DNA of 64,000 nucleotides from positions 77,135,103 through 77,199,102 of the forward strand of contig CAMZMU010000117.1 in assembly GCA_947311845.1 (NCBI GenBank). The letters run 5' to 3'. The notes beneath the pieces were generated by a model, which searched no databases, had not been told where the DNA came from, and saw only the letters and a program-made list of their open reading frames with translations. A program made the translations under genes and the position numbers. The DNA is from Poa pratensis (lineage: Eukaryota > Streptophyta > Magnoliopsida > Poales > Poaceae). Shown in pieces: positions 34,684-46,639 of this stretch. Each line of letters starts with the position of its first letter. Position 1 is the first letter of the stretch.

Positions 34684-34875
34684 GTAATTTGGGATTGGAA
34701 TTCCGATCTGTGTACGGGCAGAAAATTTGGGATGAAATTGACCCAAACACGCCTACGCCCATTGTCACTTGACTAGCAGTGGCGGTGCCAGAACTTGAAA
34801 CATGTGATGTCATTTCAAAATTGTGATATCAAAATACATGTAGTTTTGCTAAAAAAAAATCATGATTTATGCTTG

Positions 34876-35042
34876 CACTACTAGGGAAAATGCTATCGGT
34901 GGCGCACCACTTTTGGCCTTCTGTGGCGCACTCTGTGGCGCATGGTGAGTGCGCCACAGATAGCTCACCACTAAATTATTCTGTGGCGCACGGGCTCATG
35001 CACCACAGAAATTCATGCGTCACAGGAAAAAAAAACATGCGC
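34876..35042 (+). repeat. CACTA left TIR and subterminal repeats
   Basis: CACTACTAGGGAAAA followed by GGTGGCGCACC, CTGTGGCGCA (twice), GTGCGCCACAG and related copies up to 35042. These are the putative transposase-binding sites. Confidence 0.85.
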
Positions 35043-35548
35043 CACAGAATAATTTACAGGTATTTTCGATTTTCTGCTGCCTGCTGTATAAATACAGGTA
35101 TATTACAGAAAATACAGGTGTATATACAGGATTTATATAGATATAATAGAAACAATAATATAGTTGACACGATATATGAAAACAGACACATTACTATGTC
35201 ATCACATTATTTAGAGCCCGAGATACATACATATAGTGACAAGTTCCAAATTTTTACACAAGTCTATACAAAAGTTCGTCGATCATGTCACACGTTACAA
35301 ATGAAGTTCACCGCCTAAACTAGGATCAAATAGAGTACATCGGCGATGATGGTGAGCAATAGCGGGAGCACGATCATGGAGTCTTCTTCTTGAGCGGCGC
35401 CGGGAACGGTTTATACATCTCCTTCTTCGTCCACGTCCTGGTGTCCTGCTGAGGCTCCAGGCGTTCTTCGATGTCCCTCTGGCATAACCCTGGAGATGGA
35501 TTGGGATATATATTGGTTAATAATATAAATAGAGTATGATTTATTCAT

Positions 35549-37185
35549 CTAAATGGATAAGTCTATAATAAAGAAAATAAAGAAGCACTTCTTGCGAGTG
35601 AAGCAAGGCTTTCTTTTATAATACATCCTACGTATGGCGCGGTGGAAGGACCGTCCTCTTGTGCTGACATCTTCGATGATGATTTGCGATAACTGCATCT
35701 GGATGCGATGGAAGTCTTCTCTAAGATGAGAATCGGCGATTTCCCCCGCAGATTTGGTCCATTCTCGGAGACTAGATGGCATCCTTATGTTCTCTGCATC
35801 CCGGACAAACCCTTTAATGTGATGGAGGACGTAGAAGACCTCCTTCACGCTGCCAGGCTTTTGCTTGATGCAATGGAACTCGGTCCCATGCCTGAACCGG
35901 TGTTTGTTGTCATTTGTGAGACATTCCCCCTTCTTATCTTTTTCGAAGTGGCCTCCCTTTTGGGCATAGCCCTCGAGAGCCTCATTGAGAACACCCTTTA
36001 TTCTGGTGTAGTCTTTCTTCCTACTCAAACTCCCCGAGTCGAAATAAGTGGCAATGGACCACCTCGGGCTTAGGACGATGAGTGTGCAGTACTTGTCCCT
36101 GGTCAACACAATTGAAACGGAATGTTGGAAAGGATCAACAACGGAAGAAATCTATAAGAAAGCATAAGATATGACGGCGGCGAGCGGATGTGTACTTACT
36201 CGGGAAAGAAAGGAACAAGAAGGTTGTTCTTCCTCTTGTTGGTCAGCATGAACCTCTGGAGGTACTCCGTGGCCATGGTCCGCGTCCTTCATCCTTCCAC
36301 CAGCTGGCTGTCACGCATGTAGTAGGGATCCGCTACCGCGACGTACGGGGTATTATCTCTCCTGATCTTCATCGCCGTACTGAGCGCGTATAGGCGGACC
36401 AAGTTATAGTCCAGCCGTTTCGAGTGAAACAGATTGAAGACGTCCTCGAACGCTATGAAGAACAGATCCGCGGGGGCTTCATGGACGAAGTCCGAGTCCT
36501 TTGGCACCAGGGCCGTGAACACCGGGTAATTTGGATTCTCGTCTTTAAGAAGGAAGCCCTCTAGCGTCAAGATAGATTGATGCAAAGAGTGCATGGATCC
36601 TTCTGCAAGGCGGAGCAGCTCCGGAGGCAGTATCGGTTTACCAGCTTCATGAACTCGGGTCAAGCCATCCGCACGGGGTGATACCATGTATTCACGACCC
36701 TGGATAATCTTAGGAGCTGGCTGGCTCGCAGAGGCGCCTGACCTTCTCTTCCTGTGCTTCTTCTTCTTCATCTCTGGGGATGCTGGGGGTGCTAACCCTC
36801 GCAAACCGTCCTCTTCAGTGTGCCAGGGCTGAAAACGTTAGCCGGTTTGTCTTGATCGCCGGCCTCCGGAGGCGTGTCTTGAGATTGCATGTAGTCCTCT
36901 TCGGCTCCCGGAGGTTGCATGGGGGGTCGATGTCACGAAACTCGGGCACTACCGTATTCAACCTGACCTTCATCACGGCCTCGCTCATTGTAGTGTGGTG
37001 CATATCGCGGATCAATGGTTGTACGACAGTGCCCTGAGCAACTTCCTTCAACTCGCCACCGGCCCCCACCCTATGCAGGAGTATGCAAGGCATGTCCTGA
37101 GTCAACACATGCATGTTGGGCATCATGAGATGGCAGTCATCAAAGGCATAGTTATAAAAGATGTTGCGGACTAACTATTTTAGGT
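35549..37185 (-). pseudogene. CACTA second gene, 3' half: ULP1-like protease region
   Basis: Exons on the minus strand: 37126-36815 (VMKVRLNTVVPEFRDID), frameshift, 36804-36289 with a basic patch MKKKKHRKRR and VAVADPYYMRDSQLVEG, an in-frame TGA, then MATEYLQRFMLTNKRK to LLVPFFPE and a GTAAGT donor near 36200. The next exon (after a TTGACCAG acceptor near 36095) reads LIVLSPRWSIATYFDSGS to the region RFHRIQMQLSQI. This is the layout of ULP1-type cysteine proteases carried by plant CACTA elements, but the expected HW before the FDS aspartate is KYC, and the Cys after KQKPGSV is not there. It is therefore probably not an active peptidase. The gene continues across the LTR element at 44402. Confidence 0.7.
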
Positions 37186-37324
37186 TACCTTGGTGATGGT
37201 GTTGAGCTCGGCTAATGTCGAGACAAGGGCGCGGCGGCCGGCCTATCATTCACCGCCGCCACCGGCAGCGCCTCGGTATCTCCGGCGGCCGGCGTATCAT
37301 TCACCGCCGCCACCAGCAGCGCCT

Positions 37325-38887
37325 TGATACGTCTCAAACGTATCTATAATTTCTGATGTTCCATGTTGATATTATACCAATTGTTACATGTTTTATATAC
37401 TTCATAGCATTTTTATGCATTTTCTGGGACTAACCTATTAACAAGATGTCAGTGCCAGTTCCTGTTTTCTGCTGTTTTTGTATTCCAGAAAAGCTGTTCT
37501 GGAAATATTCTCGGAATTGGACGAAACTTGGACAGACCTTCTATTTTCCCGACACGTACACGGAGTCCAAAGGAGAGACGGAGGCGACCGAGGAGGCAGC
37601 CACGCAGGGGCCGGCGTGGCCCCACCTCCTCGCGCCGGGGGTGGCGTGACCCCCTCGGGTGCCTCCAGACGCCGCCCTTTCGCCTATATAATGCCTTCGT
37701 CCAGAAAACCCTAAATACCCGACCTCCATCCACGAAAAGTTCCGTAGCCGCCGCCGTCGTCAACCCTAGTTCGGGAGGGTTCTGAAGCTCTTCCCGGCAC
37801 CCTGCCGGAGAGGGGAATCATCACCGGAGGGCTCTACATCACCATGCCTGCCTCCGGAGTGATGCGTGAGTAGTTCATCCTTGGACTACGGGTCCATAGC
37901 AGTAGCTAGATGGTTGTCTCTCCTCCTTGTGCTATCATGTTTAGATCTTGTGAGCTGCCTATCATGATCAAGATCATCTTATTGTAATGCTACATGTTGT
38001 GTTTGCTGGGATCCGATGAATATTGATACTATGATCAAGTTGATTATCAATCTATCTTATATGTTATTTATGATCTTGCATGCTTTCCGTTACTAGTAGA
38101 TGCTTTGGCCAAGTAGATGCTTGTAACTCCAAGAGGGAGTATTTATGCTAGATAGTGGGTTCATGCCTCCGGTAATCTGGGCGAGTGACAGCAACGTCTA
38201 AGGTTGTGGATGTGCTGTTGCCACTAGGGTAAAACAGCAATGCTTTGTCTAAGGATAATTGTATTGTTTACATTATGCATTACTTAATGCAATAATCTGT
38301 TGCTTGCAACTTAATACCAACGGGGAACACGGATGTCAACCTGAAGGTGGATTATTAGTCATAGATGCTGTTGGATAACGGTCTATGTATCTTGTTGTAA
38401 TGCCCAATTGAATATCATAGTAGTCATCTTGTCATATATATGCATTGTCATGCGCTCAATATTTTCAATTGCCCAGCTGTAATTTGTTTACCCAGCATGT
38501 TAGTTATCTTTTATGGAGAGACACCACTAGTGAACTGTGGACCCCGGTCCATTCTTTTACACTGATAATACAACCAACTGCAATCATTGTTCCTTTTCAT
38601 TCTCTGCAATTAAACACTATTTTCCACACCATACGTTTAATCCTTTGTTTTCAGCAAGCCGGTGAGATTGACAACCTCACTGTTTCGTTGGGGCAAAGTA
38701 GTTTGATTGTGTTGTGTGCAGGTTCCACGTTGGTGATCGAGTAAACGCGCCACCAACAACCTTCAGGTGCCTTTTACTCCTACTGGATCTGACAACCTTG
38801 GTATCTTACTGAGGGAAAACTTGCTGCTGCACTGCTTCATACCTTCCTCTTGGGGTCTCCCAACGAACGTGTGCTTTCACGTCATCA
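37325..38887 (+). repeat. 5' LTR of copy 2
   Basis: 1563 bp, from TGATACGTCTCAAACG to TTTCACGTCATCA. TATA-like CTATATAATGCC at 37683-37694 lies after the GC-rich block, a plausible promoter position. Confidence 0.9.
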
Positions 38888-38899
38888 AGCAACTTTTTC

Positions 38900-38917
38900 T
38901 GGCGCCGTTGCCGGGGA
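38900..38917 (+). promoter_or_regulatory. Primer-binding site of copy 2
   Basis: TGGCGCCGTTGCCGGGGA, complementary to tRNA-Asp 3' end, 12 bases after the 5' LTR. Confidence 0.85.
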
Positions 38918-39091
38918 GTAAGAGGATTTCTGCAAGGGGAGTCTCACGCTTCCAATCTCTTTACTTTTTTTGTCTTGCTTAGTTTATTTTTATTTGTCTT
39001 GTTTGCTTTTAATTATCAAAAACACAAAAAAATAGTTTCTGCATTAGTTTATTTCGGTTTGTTATTATGTCTAGTTGTTTACTTGCTATCA

Positions 39092-40152
39092 ATGGTTTCT
39101 CTCTTTGAAACAAAATCTTATTGGCTAAGTGGGTTCACGGAGGAACAACAAAATTATTATAAGGAATACCGCTTGTCTCAAAAAGGGAAATTTATGGAAC
39201 AAATAAGTACATTGAATTATTTTGCTAAGAACTTGTGCTCTACTTATGATGAATCCTACTGCTTTAATGAATCATTATGTTGTAGAAGGCATAAACACCT
39301 CCCTTTCCAATGTGATTATAATGATAATGAAACCTTGGCTGCTTATGCTAAAGGAAACTATGACTTTGGTAATCTTGAACAAACTGAAGAATTTTTGTTT
39401 TTAAGGTGCCTATGAAATTGCTGGTTATATTCACGATGATGATTCTCCTTATAAATCTGAAATTTTGCTATACTTGGTTATTGCCTTGAATATTACAATG
39501 ATAATCCTTATATCACTGAATTTCTTGAGAAAACTTATTCTCCAGAACAACTTGCTACCTTTCAGGAACCTGTGGGAGAAGAAACTGCTGAAACTGAAAG
39601 CTCATTGGATGAAAAAGAGGAAGAGAGTGATGACAAAAGGAGGATCTACCTTCTAATGATAGTAACTCTTTAACTCTTACATTATATGATTACCCTCCAT
39701 GCCTACCTAAGGAGGAAGAATGCTATATTGTTGAATGTCATGATTCTATTGAAATATCTCCTTTTGATAAATTTGAAGTAACAAGCTCCTTGACTCAAGA
39801 AAAGGAAATTGCAGAAAGTAAAAATGTGCTCCCTAATGTTATATATGATAATGCTCTTGATGATGGTCCTATATTGCCTAATGATATTTATTATACTACT
39901 ATTGTCAAAAGTGGGTTTAATGACCCCACTGTTTTTGAGCTTAATAAAAATTATGTGTTTGTAGATCATGAAAAGCATGCTTTATGTGATAGTTATATTG
40001 TTGAGTTTGTTCATGATGCTACTGAAAGTTATTATGAGAGAGGAAAATATGGTTGTAAAAGTTTTCAAGTCACTAAAACACCTCTCTTTATGTTGAAAGT
40101 TTTGAAGTTATTTGTTTCATCTTTCTATGCTAGTTGCTTTATGCTTCAATAA
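39092..40152 (+). pseudogene. Element-specific ORF of unknown function, frameshifted
   Basis: The ATG at 39092 opens MVSLFETKSYWLSGFTEEQQ and reads through FMEQISTLNYFAKNLCSTYD and CCRRHKHLPFQCDYNDNETL to 39415. Reading continues after frame changes near 39408, 39475 and 39650 with acidic segments (GYIHDDDSPYKSE, EEESDDKRR) and then YDYPPCLPKEEECYIVECHD, SYIVEFVHDATESYYERGKY, stop at 40150-40152. It is acidic, has Cys/His pairs near residues 52-70 that could bind metal, and shows no gag, protease or RT motif. I associate this ORF type with non-autonomous Gypsy elements of Triticeae but know of no function. It occupies the place where copy 1 has gag-protease. Confidence 0.65.
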
Positions 40153-40269
40153 TTTATTTTGTTACAAGATTCCTTTGCATAGGAAGTGGGTTAGACTTAA
40201 ATGTGTTTGATATTTGCCTCTTGATGCTCTCTTTGTTTTTCAACTCTTATTCTTATGAGAGCATCATTA

Positions 40270-42814
40270 AAATCTTCTAGCCTAGCTAAAAGGCATTAAA
40301 GAAAGCGCTTTTGGGAGGCAACCCATTATCTTTTGTTTTCAGTTTTTAGTCAAGGAGTGTTTACTTCTGTAACAACCCTTTGTATCTTTACTTTTTCGAA
40401 TTGTTGTGCCAAGTAGAGCCTCTAATAGAAAGATGATGCTAGATTTGGATTTCTGCGCAGGAACAGATTTTGCTGTTCACCGTTTCGTTCTTATAAAATT
40501 GCCAAAAATTGAAAAATCTGCAAATTTTTGTGCGTGATCCTCACGCATCTTTCGTTAGTTTTGAGTTTTTCGATCTGAGCAACGTAAGTGCCTCGAAAAA
40601 ATTCGTCTTTACGGACTGTTCTGTTTTAGACAGATTCTGTCTTTTATTTTGCATTCTCTCTTTTACTAGTGTTGAGTGGAATTCTTTTTTGGGTGGAAGA
40701 GCTTCACATAACATCAGTGGCAGTAGCTAATGTTTAAAAGTAATGGTCATGTTTGTGTCCTTATAGAACATGTGAGTTTTTGATTGTGCACTAACCCTCT
40801 AATGAGAATTACTCTGAGTTTGGTGTGGCGGAAGTTTTCAAGGGTCAAGAGAGGAGGATGATATAATGTGATCAAGAAGAGTGAAGAGCTTAAGCTTGGG
40901 GATGCTCCCATGGATCACCCCAGCATATTTCAAGAAGACTCAAGCGTCTAAGCTTGGGATGGGGATGCCCAAGGCATCCCCTTCTTCATCAACAACTTAT
41001 CAGGTCATCTCTAGTGAAACTATATTTTAATTCTTTCACATCATATGTGCTTTACTTGGAGCGTCTGTGTGCTTTTATTTTCGCATTGTTATTTTATTTT
41101 CTGAGATCAACTTGTTGGATCCTAGCAATCTTGTTTGGGAGAGAGACACGCTCCGCTTTTTCATTTGAATACTCCTATTCTTCACTTATACTTGTTGAGT
41201 ATTCTTGTCTAGCTACTGCTATGCTTTTAGCTCCTGTTTTTCATGCATCTCTTGTTCAGAGCTGTTAGTTCTTTTAGAGAAAGTACTCTCTTGCTTCACT
41301 TATAATTGTTTGGAGAGTTTGTGTTGAAATAAATTGATTGGTGTTTGGTTGGAACAGAAAATGCTGCATGTGGTAGATGGTATAATGGAAAAGACTTACA
41401 TATTCTTGTAGATCACTGTCTTGGATAATTTGATACTTGTCAATTGTTTTGAGTTATCAAGTAGTTCATGTTTAAGCTTTTGTATCATGTGGTTAAAACC
41501 TATTAGTGAAGAACTACCGTAAAGCTTGTTGAAATTTGGTTTGTATGATTGGTATCTCTAAGGTCTAGATATTTTCTAGTAAAAGGGTTTGGTTAACAAG
41601 GAAGACAGTGTAGAGTCTTATAATGCTTGCAATATGTTTTCATATAAGTCTTGTTGTACCGGTTGATATCCTGTGTTTGCTTCAAATAACCTTGCTAGCC
41701 TAAACTCTGTACTGAGAGGGAATGCTTCTCGTGCATCCAAAACCTTGAGCCAAAATCCATGCCATTTGTGTCCACCATAACTACCTATATGTGGTATTTC
41801 CTTGCCACTCCAAGTAAATTTTTCATGTGCTACCTTTAAACTATTCAAAACTTTTATTACTCCTTTTTGTGTCAATGTTTACCAAGCTCATGAGGACGGG
41901 GTGGATGTCTTTATGTCACCTGTCAAACAGACTTTACCACCGGACTAGTGGCATATACATCCGCTTATCCATTAATTTTGCAAAAAGAGCTGGCAAATGG
42001 GGTGCCCAGTCCCAATTAATTACAACTTTAACCGCTTAATTCTCTTCACATTTTTGCCCTGATTTATCAGTCAAGCAATGACCAGTGAAATATCTGCATG
42101 TGTAAACAAAAGAGAAAGAGGGATGATCTGCCTTGCTGGTAGAAATAACGTCCTTCATGGGAGCCGCTCTTAAAAGTCTGGTTGGCAGGGGTCATATTGT
42201 ACTTTTCCATTTTCTGATTCGTTGACAATTAACAAACACCACTCAAAACTTATATTTTTACTCTCTATATGATTTCAAAAACTTAAAAAGCTCTAGCACA
42301 TGATTTAATCCCTGCTTCCCTCTGCGAAGGGCCTTTCTTTTACTTTTATGTTGAGTCAGTTTTCCTACTTCTTTCTATCTCAGAAGCAAACACTAGTGTC
42401 AACTTTGGTGCAACAATTTTTATATGCTAGTATATTGTACTTATTATATTGCTTTGTGTTGACAAATATCCATGAGATATATATGTTGAAAGTTGAAAGC
42501 AATTGCTGAAACTTAAATCTTCCTTTGTGTTGGTTAAATACCTTTTACTTAGAATCTATTGCTTTATGAGTTAACTCTTATGCAAAACTTTTTGATGCTT
42601 GTCTCGAAAGTACTATTCATGAAAAGTTTTTGCTTATATGATTCAGTTGTTTGCTCATTATCTATTTGTTAGCAAACTATAGACCATTGACCTGGATCAC
42701 TTCATTCATAACATGTGCTTTACAATACTATTTGATCAAGATTATGATGGTAGCATGTCACCTCAGAAATTATTTTGTTTTTATCGTTTTACCTACTCGA
42801 GGACGAGTAGAACT
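40270..42814 (+). other. 3' non-coding tract of copy 2
   Basis: Homologous to 2714-5335 of copy 1 in reverse: AAAGAAAGCGCTTTTGGGAG at 40299, TTGTGCCAAGTAGAG, GATTTGGATTTCTGCGCAGG, the hairpin at 40961-40981. No gene seen; the reverse ORF 41618-41875 is mirrored by a frame at 3764-3994 in copy 1 but its length is not kept. Confidence 0.7.
40961..40981 (+). other. Conserved 9-bp hairpin in the 3' tract of copy 2
   Basis: GGGGATGCC, loop CAA, GGCATCCCC. The same hairpin is in copy 1 (4622-4642). The half-site CTTGGGGATGC also forms the polypurine tract just before the LTR. Confidence 0.7.
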
Positions 42815-42829
42815 AAGCTTGGGGATGCT
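42815..42829 (+). promoter_or_regulatory. Polypurine-tract region of copy 2
   Basis: AAGCTTGGGGATGCT directly before the 3' LTR; identical to 2699-2713 on the minus strand. Confidence 0.7.
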
Positions 42830-44401
42830 TGATACGTCTCAAACGTATCTATAATTTCTGATGTTCCATGTTGATATTATACCAATTGTTACATGTTTTA
42901 TATACACTTCATAGCATTTTTATGCATTTTCTGGGACTAACCTATTAACAAGATGCCACAGTGCCAGTTCCTGTTTTCTGCTGTTTTTGTATTCCAGAAA
43001 AGCTGTTCTGGAAATATTCTCGGAATTGGACGAAACTTGGACAGAACCTTCTATTTTTCCGACACGTACACGGAGTCCAAAGGAGAGACGGAGGCGACCG
43101 AGGAGGCAGCCACGCCAGGGGCCGGCGCGGCCCCACCTCCTGCCGCGCCGGGGGGTGGCGTGACCCCCTCGGGTGCCTCCAGACGCCGCCCTTTCGCCTA
43201 TATAATGCCTTCGTCCAGAAAACCCTAAATACCCGAACCTCCATCCACGAAAAGTTCCGTAGCCGCCGCCGTCGTCAACCCTAGTTCGGGAGGGTTCTGA
43301 AGCTCTTCCCGGCACCCTGCCGGAGAGGGGAATCATCACCGGAGGGCTCTACATCACCATGCCTGCCTCCGGAGTGATGCGTGAGTAGTTCATCCTTGGA
43401 CTACGGGTCCATAGCAGTAGCTAGATGGTTGTCTCTCCTCCTTGTGCTATCATGTTTAGATCTTGTGAGCTGCCTATCATGATCAAGATCATCTTATTGT
43501 AATGCTACATGTTGTGTTTGCTGGGATCCGATGAATATTGATACTATGATCAAGTTGATTATCAATCTATCTTATATGTTATTTATGATCTTGCATGCTT
43601 TCCGTTACTAGTAGATGCTTTGGCCAAGTAGATGCTTGTAACTCCAAGAGGGAGTATTTATGCTAGATAGTGGGTTCATGCCTCCGGTAATCTGGGCGAG
43701 TGACAACAACGTCTAAGGTTGTGGATGTGCTGTTGCCACTAGGGGTAAAACAGCAATGCTTTGTCTAAGGATAATTGTTTTGTTTACATTATGCACTTTA
43801 CTTAATGCAATAATCTGTTGCTTGCAACTTAATACCAACGGGGAACACGGATGTCAACCTGAAGGTGGATTATTAGTCATAGATGCAGTTGGATAACGGT
43901 CTATGTATCTTGTTGTAATGCCCAATTGAATATCATAGTAGTCATCTTGTCATATATATGCATTGTCATGCGCTCTATTTGTCAATTGCCCAGCTGTAAT
44001 TTTTTACCCAACATATTTATCTTTATGGAGAGACACCACTAGTGAACTGTGGACCCGGTCCATTCTTTTACACTGATAATACAACCAACTGCAATCATTG
44101 TTCCTTTTCATTCTCTGCAATTAAACACTATTTTCCACACCATACGTTTAATCCTTTGTTTACAGCAAGCCGGTGAGATTGACAACCTCACTGTTTCGTT
44201 GGGGCAAAGTAGTTTGATTGTGTTGTGTGCAGGTTCCACGTTGGTGATCGAGTAAACGGCGCCACCAACAACCTTCAGAGGTGCCTTTTACTCCTACTGG
44301 ATCTGACAACCTTGGTATCTTACTGAGGGAAAACTTGCCGCTGCACTGCTTCATACCTTCCTCTTGGGGTCTCCCAACGAATGTGTTCTTTCACGTCATC
44401 A
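42830..44401 (+). repeat. 3' LTR of copy 2
   Basis: 1572 bp; same ends as the 5' LTR. Small differences include GTGACAACAACG versus GTGACAGCAACG and several indels around 43980-44030. Confidence 0.9.
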
Positions 44402-46027
44402 CGCCTCGGTATCTTTCACGGTAGGGGGGCGTCGGTGGGACCAAAAGGAGCGGCGGCTGCGCCGCGGTGTTGGGCAGCGGGGTCACCAGGTCCGGCGACA
44501 CGTTATGGCTGGAGGTGCTGTCGACGAAGCTGGGCACGTGTATCGACCCCTGTCGACCTGCCGCATTCCAAGCAGCTAACCCCTCCATCAACCCAGGGGG
44601 CATCATCGCCCGGAGCTTCTCCTCCACTAACTTGTTCACCATGGTGGAGTCCTCTTTTTCCTGCTCTAGTGAAGCCACCTTCTTTCTTAGCTCCACAAGC
44701 TCGGCACTATCCCTACTCGGCTTCTTCCTCTCCTTTCTCGTCTCGCTGTCCATGCTGTAGTACTGGAGGAACTTCATGCTCGTGCCAAAGCCGGACACAC
44801 GGCCAGCTGACGTCGGCGGCGCCGACTTGTCCCTTTTCTTGTAAACGTTCGTCGCCCTGTTGAAAGTCGTGTCCCACGGCTCCGTCGACCCCTGGAACGA
44901 CGGGCCGGCCTCAGCGTCAGCCTTCAACTCGGCCTCCTGCATACAAAGGAAATTAAGGTGAACCCATGTAGAAATATGCATGGCTTCGTTATCTAATTAG
45001 ATCAACGTAATGGACTTTGAGATATCCGCAGTAATTAAATTCTTTACCAGCACTTTCTCGAATGCCCTCACATCGTCATCGTCGGTAACAAATTCCCCCG
45101 TCGCCTTGTTCAGATAGTAGCGGGTCCGGACAAAGTTCCTCACCTGCTCGTCCGTGATTTTGTGCCACGGGTTCTCTTTTCCCAGACGTGCAATCTCGGC
45201 ATCCTCCTTGTCCCAAATGGGCTGTTTTCCTCGGTAACCGCCGCTTCCCAAACGGTGGTTACCTATGTTCAGGTCCCGCATTTCCTTCCCCCACTTGGTC
45301 CATTTTTTAGCCTCCTCAGACTTTAAGGACAATTTGAATGCCTCGAACTCTTTTTCGTCGAGCATCGGCTCTTTGACCTTTATCTTCTCCCAACTGTCAC
45401 CCTTATCAATCTTCTTCTTCACCCGGGATTTCCAGCTGCTCAAGGCGGTGCTCATCTTCGTGATGGCTAAACTATCCACCTTTTTGTTGAGCGGCTGCGG
45501 GAACGTGTATCGTTTGTGAAGCTTCTTGAGGAGGTTTTCGACCAAAGGCTCATTGGCCTTGCTTCTGAGGTCCTTCATGTTGATCGACACGCTTTCCCGG
45601 AGGATGCACCCTAGTTGCATGCCGTACCCATTGGCAAGCTCCTTAGGCTCCACTGGTAGGCCACTTGGCGTGACCTCAGTGAACACGTCTGTGACGTTGG
45701 CGAGTGCTTGCGGTGTCCGATCCCTCCTTTGCTTCTTCTGCTTCTGAGCGGTCGGGTTGCTGCCACCACCACCATCCGTGTGGTCGCCACCATCGGTGGT
45801 GGTGGCGTCATCCTCATGGCCGCCACTAGCAGCTCCATCGGTGGTTTCGGCGTCGTCCTCCCGACCTCTTCCTCATCGTCGGCACGGTCGCCACCACTAG
45901 CAGCTTCCGTGGCCTCCACCTCCTCCAACTCCTGGGACAGCTCCCACAACGACTTGTTGGCATCTCTGGCTTCATCTTCGACGCTCATGTGGAGCTTAGA
46001 AGGGTCGGGCGCCGTGTTGGCCGACAT
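44402..46027 (-). pseudogene. CACTA second gene, 5' half (Transposase_24 region)
   Basis: Starts at ATG 46027 (MSANTAPDPSKLHMSVEDEA), with an acidic N-terminus and a frameshift between about 45850 and 45690. The frame 45686-44997 contains KANEPLVENLLKKLHKRYTF, WTKWGKEMRDLNIGNHRLGS, GYRGKQPIWDKEDAEIARLG and FVRTRYYLNKATGEFV, which matches the plant transposase Ptta/En/Spm (Transposase_24) region. After an intron (acceptor near 44940) comes a coiled coil, AELVELRKKVASLEQEKED, and a Pro-rich tail that runs into the LTR insertion. Such proteins bind subterminal DNA in CACTA transposition. The 3' half is at 37185-35549. Confidence 0.75.
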
Positions 46028-46133
46028 GTTTGCACTGCATTAAAAGAGACAAAAAGTTAGTACAACAAATATAAGAAAAAACCCACTTAATTAAGTACTA
46101 AGATACCCCGGCCCATGCATTAGTCGCAATACC

Positions 46134-46260
46134 CCATATGTCCTATTTTTAGCAAAGTCATGCTAAAATTCACGAAAACTTTTGACATGACCTTTGCTAA
46201 AAAAGGGACATATGGAGTACCCGAATTTGCCGGAACGGAAGTTAATCGACGTTCCGGCAA
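46134..46260 (-). promoter_or_regulatory. Leader hairpins of the CACTA second gene
   Basis: Two structures lie 107-233 bp upstream of the ATG. An imperfect ~29-bp inverted repeat spans 46134-46162 and 46186-46215 (CATATGTCC...CATGAC). A perfect 11-bp hairpin lies at 46227-46237 / 46250-46260 (TTGCCGGAACG, 12-base loop). The same hairpin with paired changes occurs upstream of tnp2 at 51418-51451. Confidence 0.7.
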
Positions 46261-46339
46261 TCTCAAGGGCCTCTCGGGGTACATGCAAGCATTTCTCAAA
46301 AATATCCATATCTCCGGCCGGCATCTCCGGGACACGATG

Positions 46340-46515
46340 GTCGGAGCACAAACAACCACGACACGATGGTCGTGGTAGCACAGAACACATGCTCCAAAGT
46401 ACCAACTTTGGAGCATTTCGAAAGCATGAAGTCTCCACATCCACATGGTCACAAACAACCACGATGTCGGAGCACAAACAACCACGACACGATGGTCGTG
46501 GTAGCACAGAACACA
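46340..46515. repeat. Identical 50-bp direct repeat with internal hairpins
   Basis: The segment starting GTCGGAGCACAAACAACC occurs at 46340-46389 and 46466-46515 without a mismatch. Each contains ACCACGAC...GTCGTGGT (8-bp arms). Between the copies, 46389-46400 and 46405-46416 form a perfect 12-bp hairpin (ATGCTCCAAAGT). Confidence 0.8.
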
Positions 46516-46639
46516 AGCACACACAACCTCTCGGGGTACCTGCAAATATTTCACAAATCTCGATTCCAAGGGCGTCTTCTTGCCTAGCACACACAAGCAC
46601 CTCTGCACCTGTACAACCAAAAAAAAGGGTCATGTCCAG

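Larger units (their letters stand above)
37325..44401 (+). mobile_element. Non-autonomous LTR retrotransposon (copy 2, different cargo)
   Basis: Complete element: LTRs 37325-38887 and 42830-44401, target duplication CGCCT at 37320-37324 and 44402-44406, inserted in a coding repeat of the CACTA second gene. Order: LTR, Asp-tRNA primer site, an unclassified ORF (39092-40152), non-coding tract, polypurine tract, LTR. LTRs and 3' tract are homologous to copy 1 (1100-9241), but the coding part is unrelated to its gag-protease. The two LTRs differ at more than a dozen sites by eye, so it is clearly older than copy 1. No gag, RT or integrase domain is seen. Confidence 0.93.
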
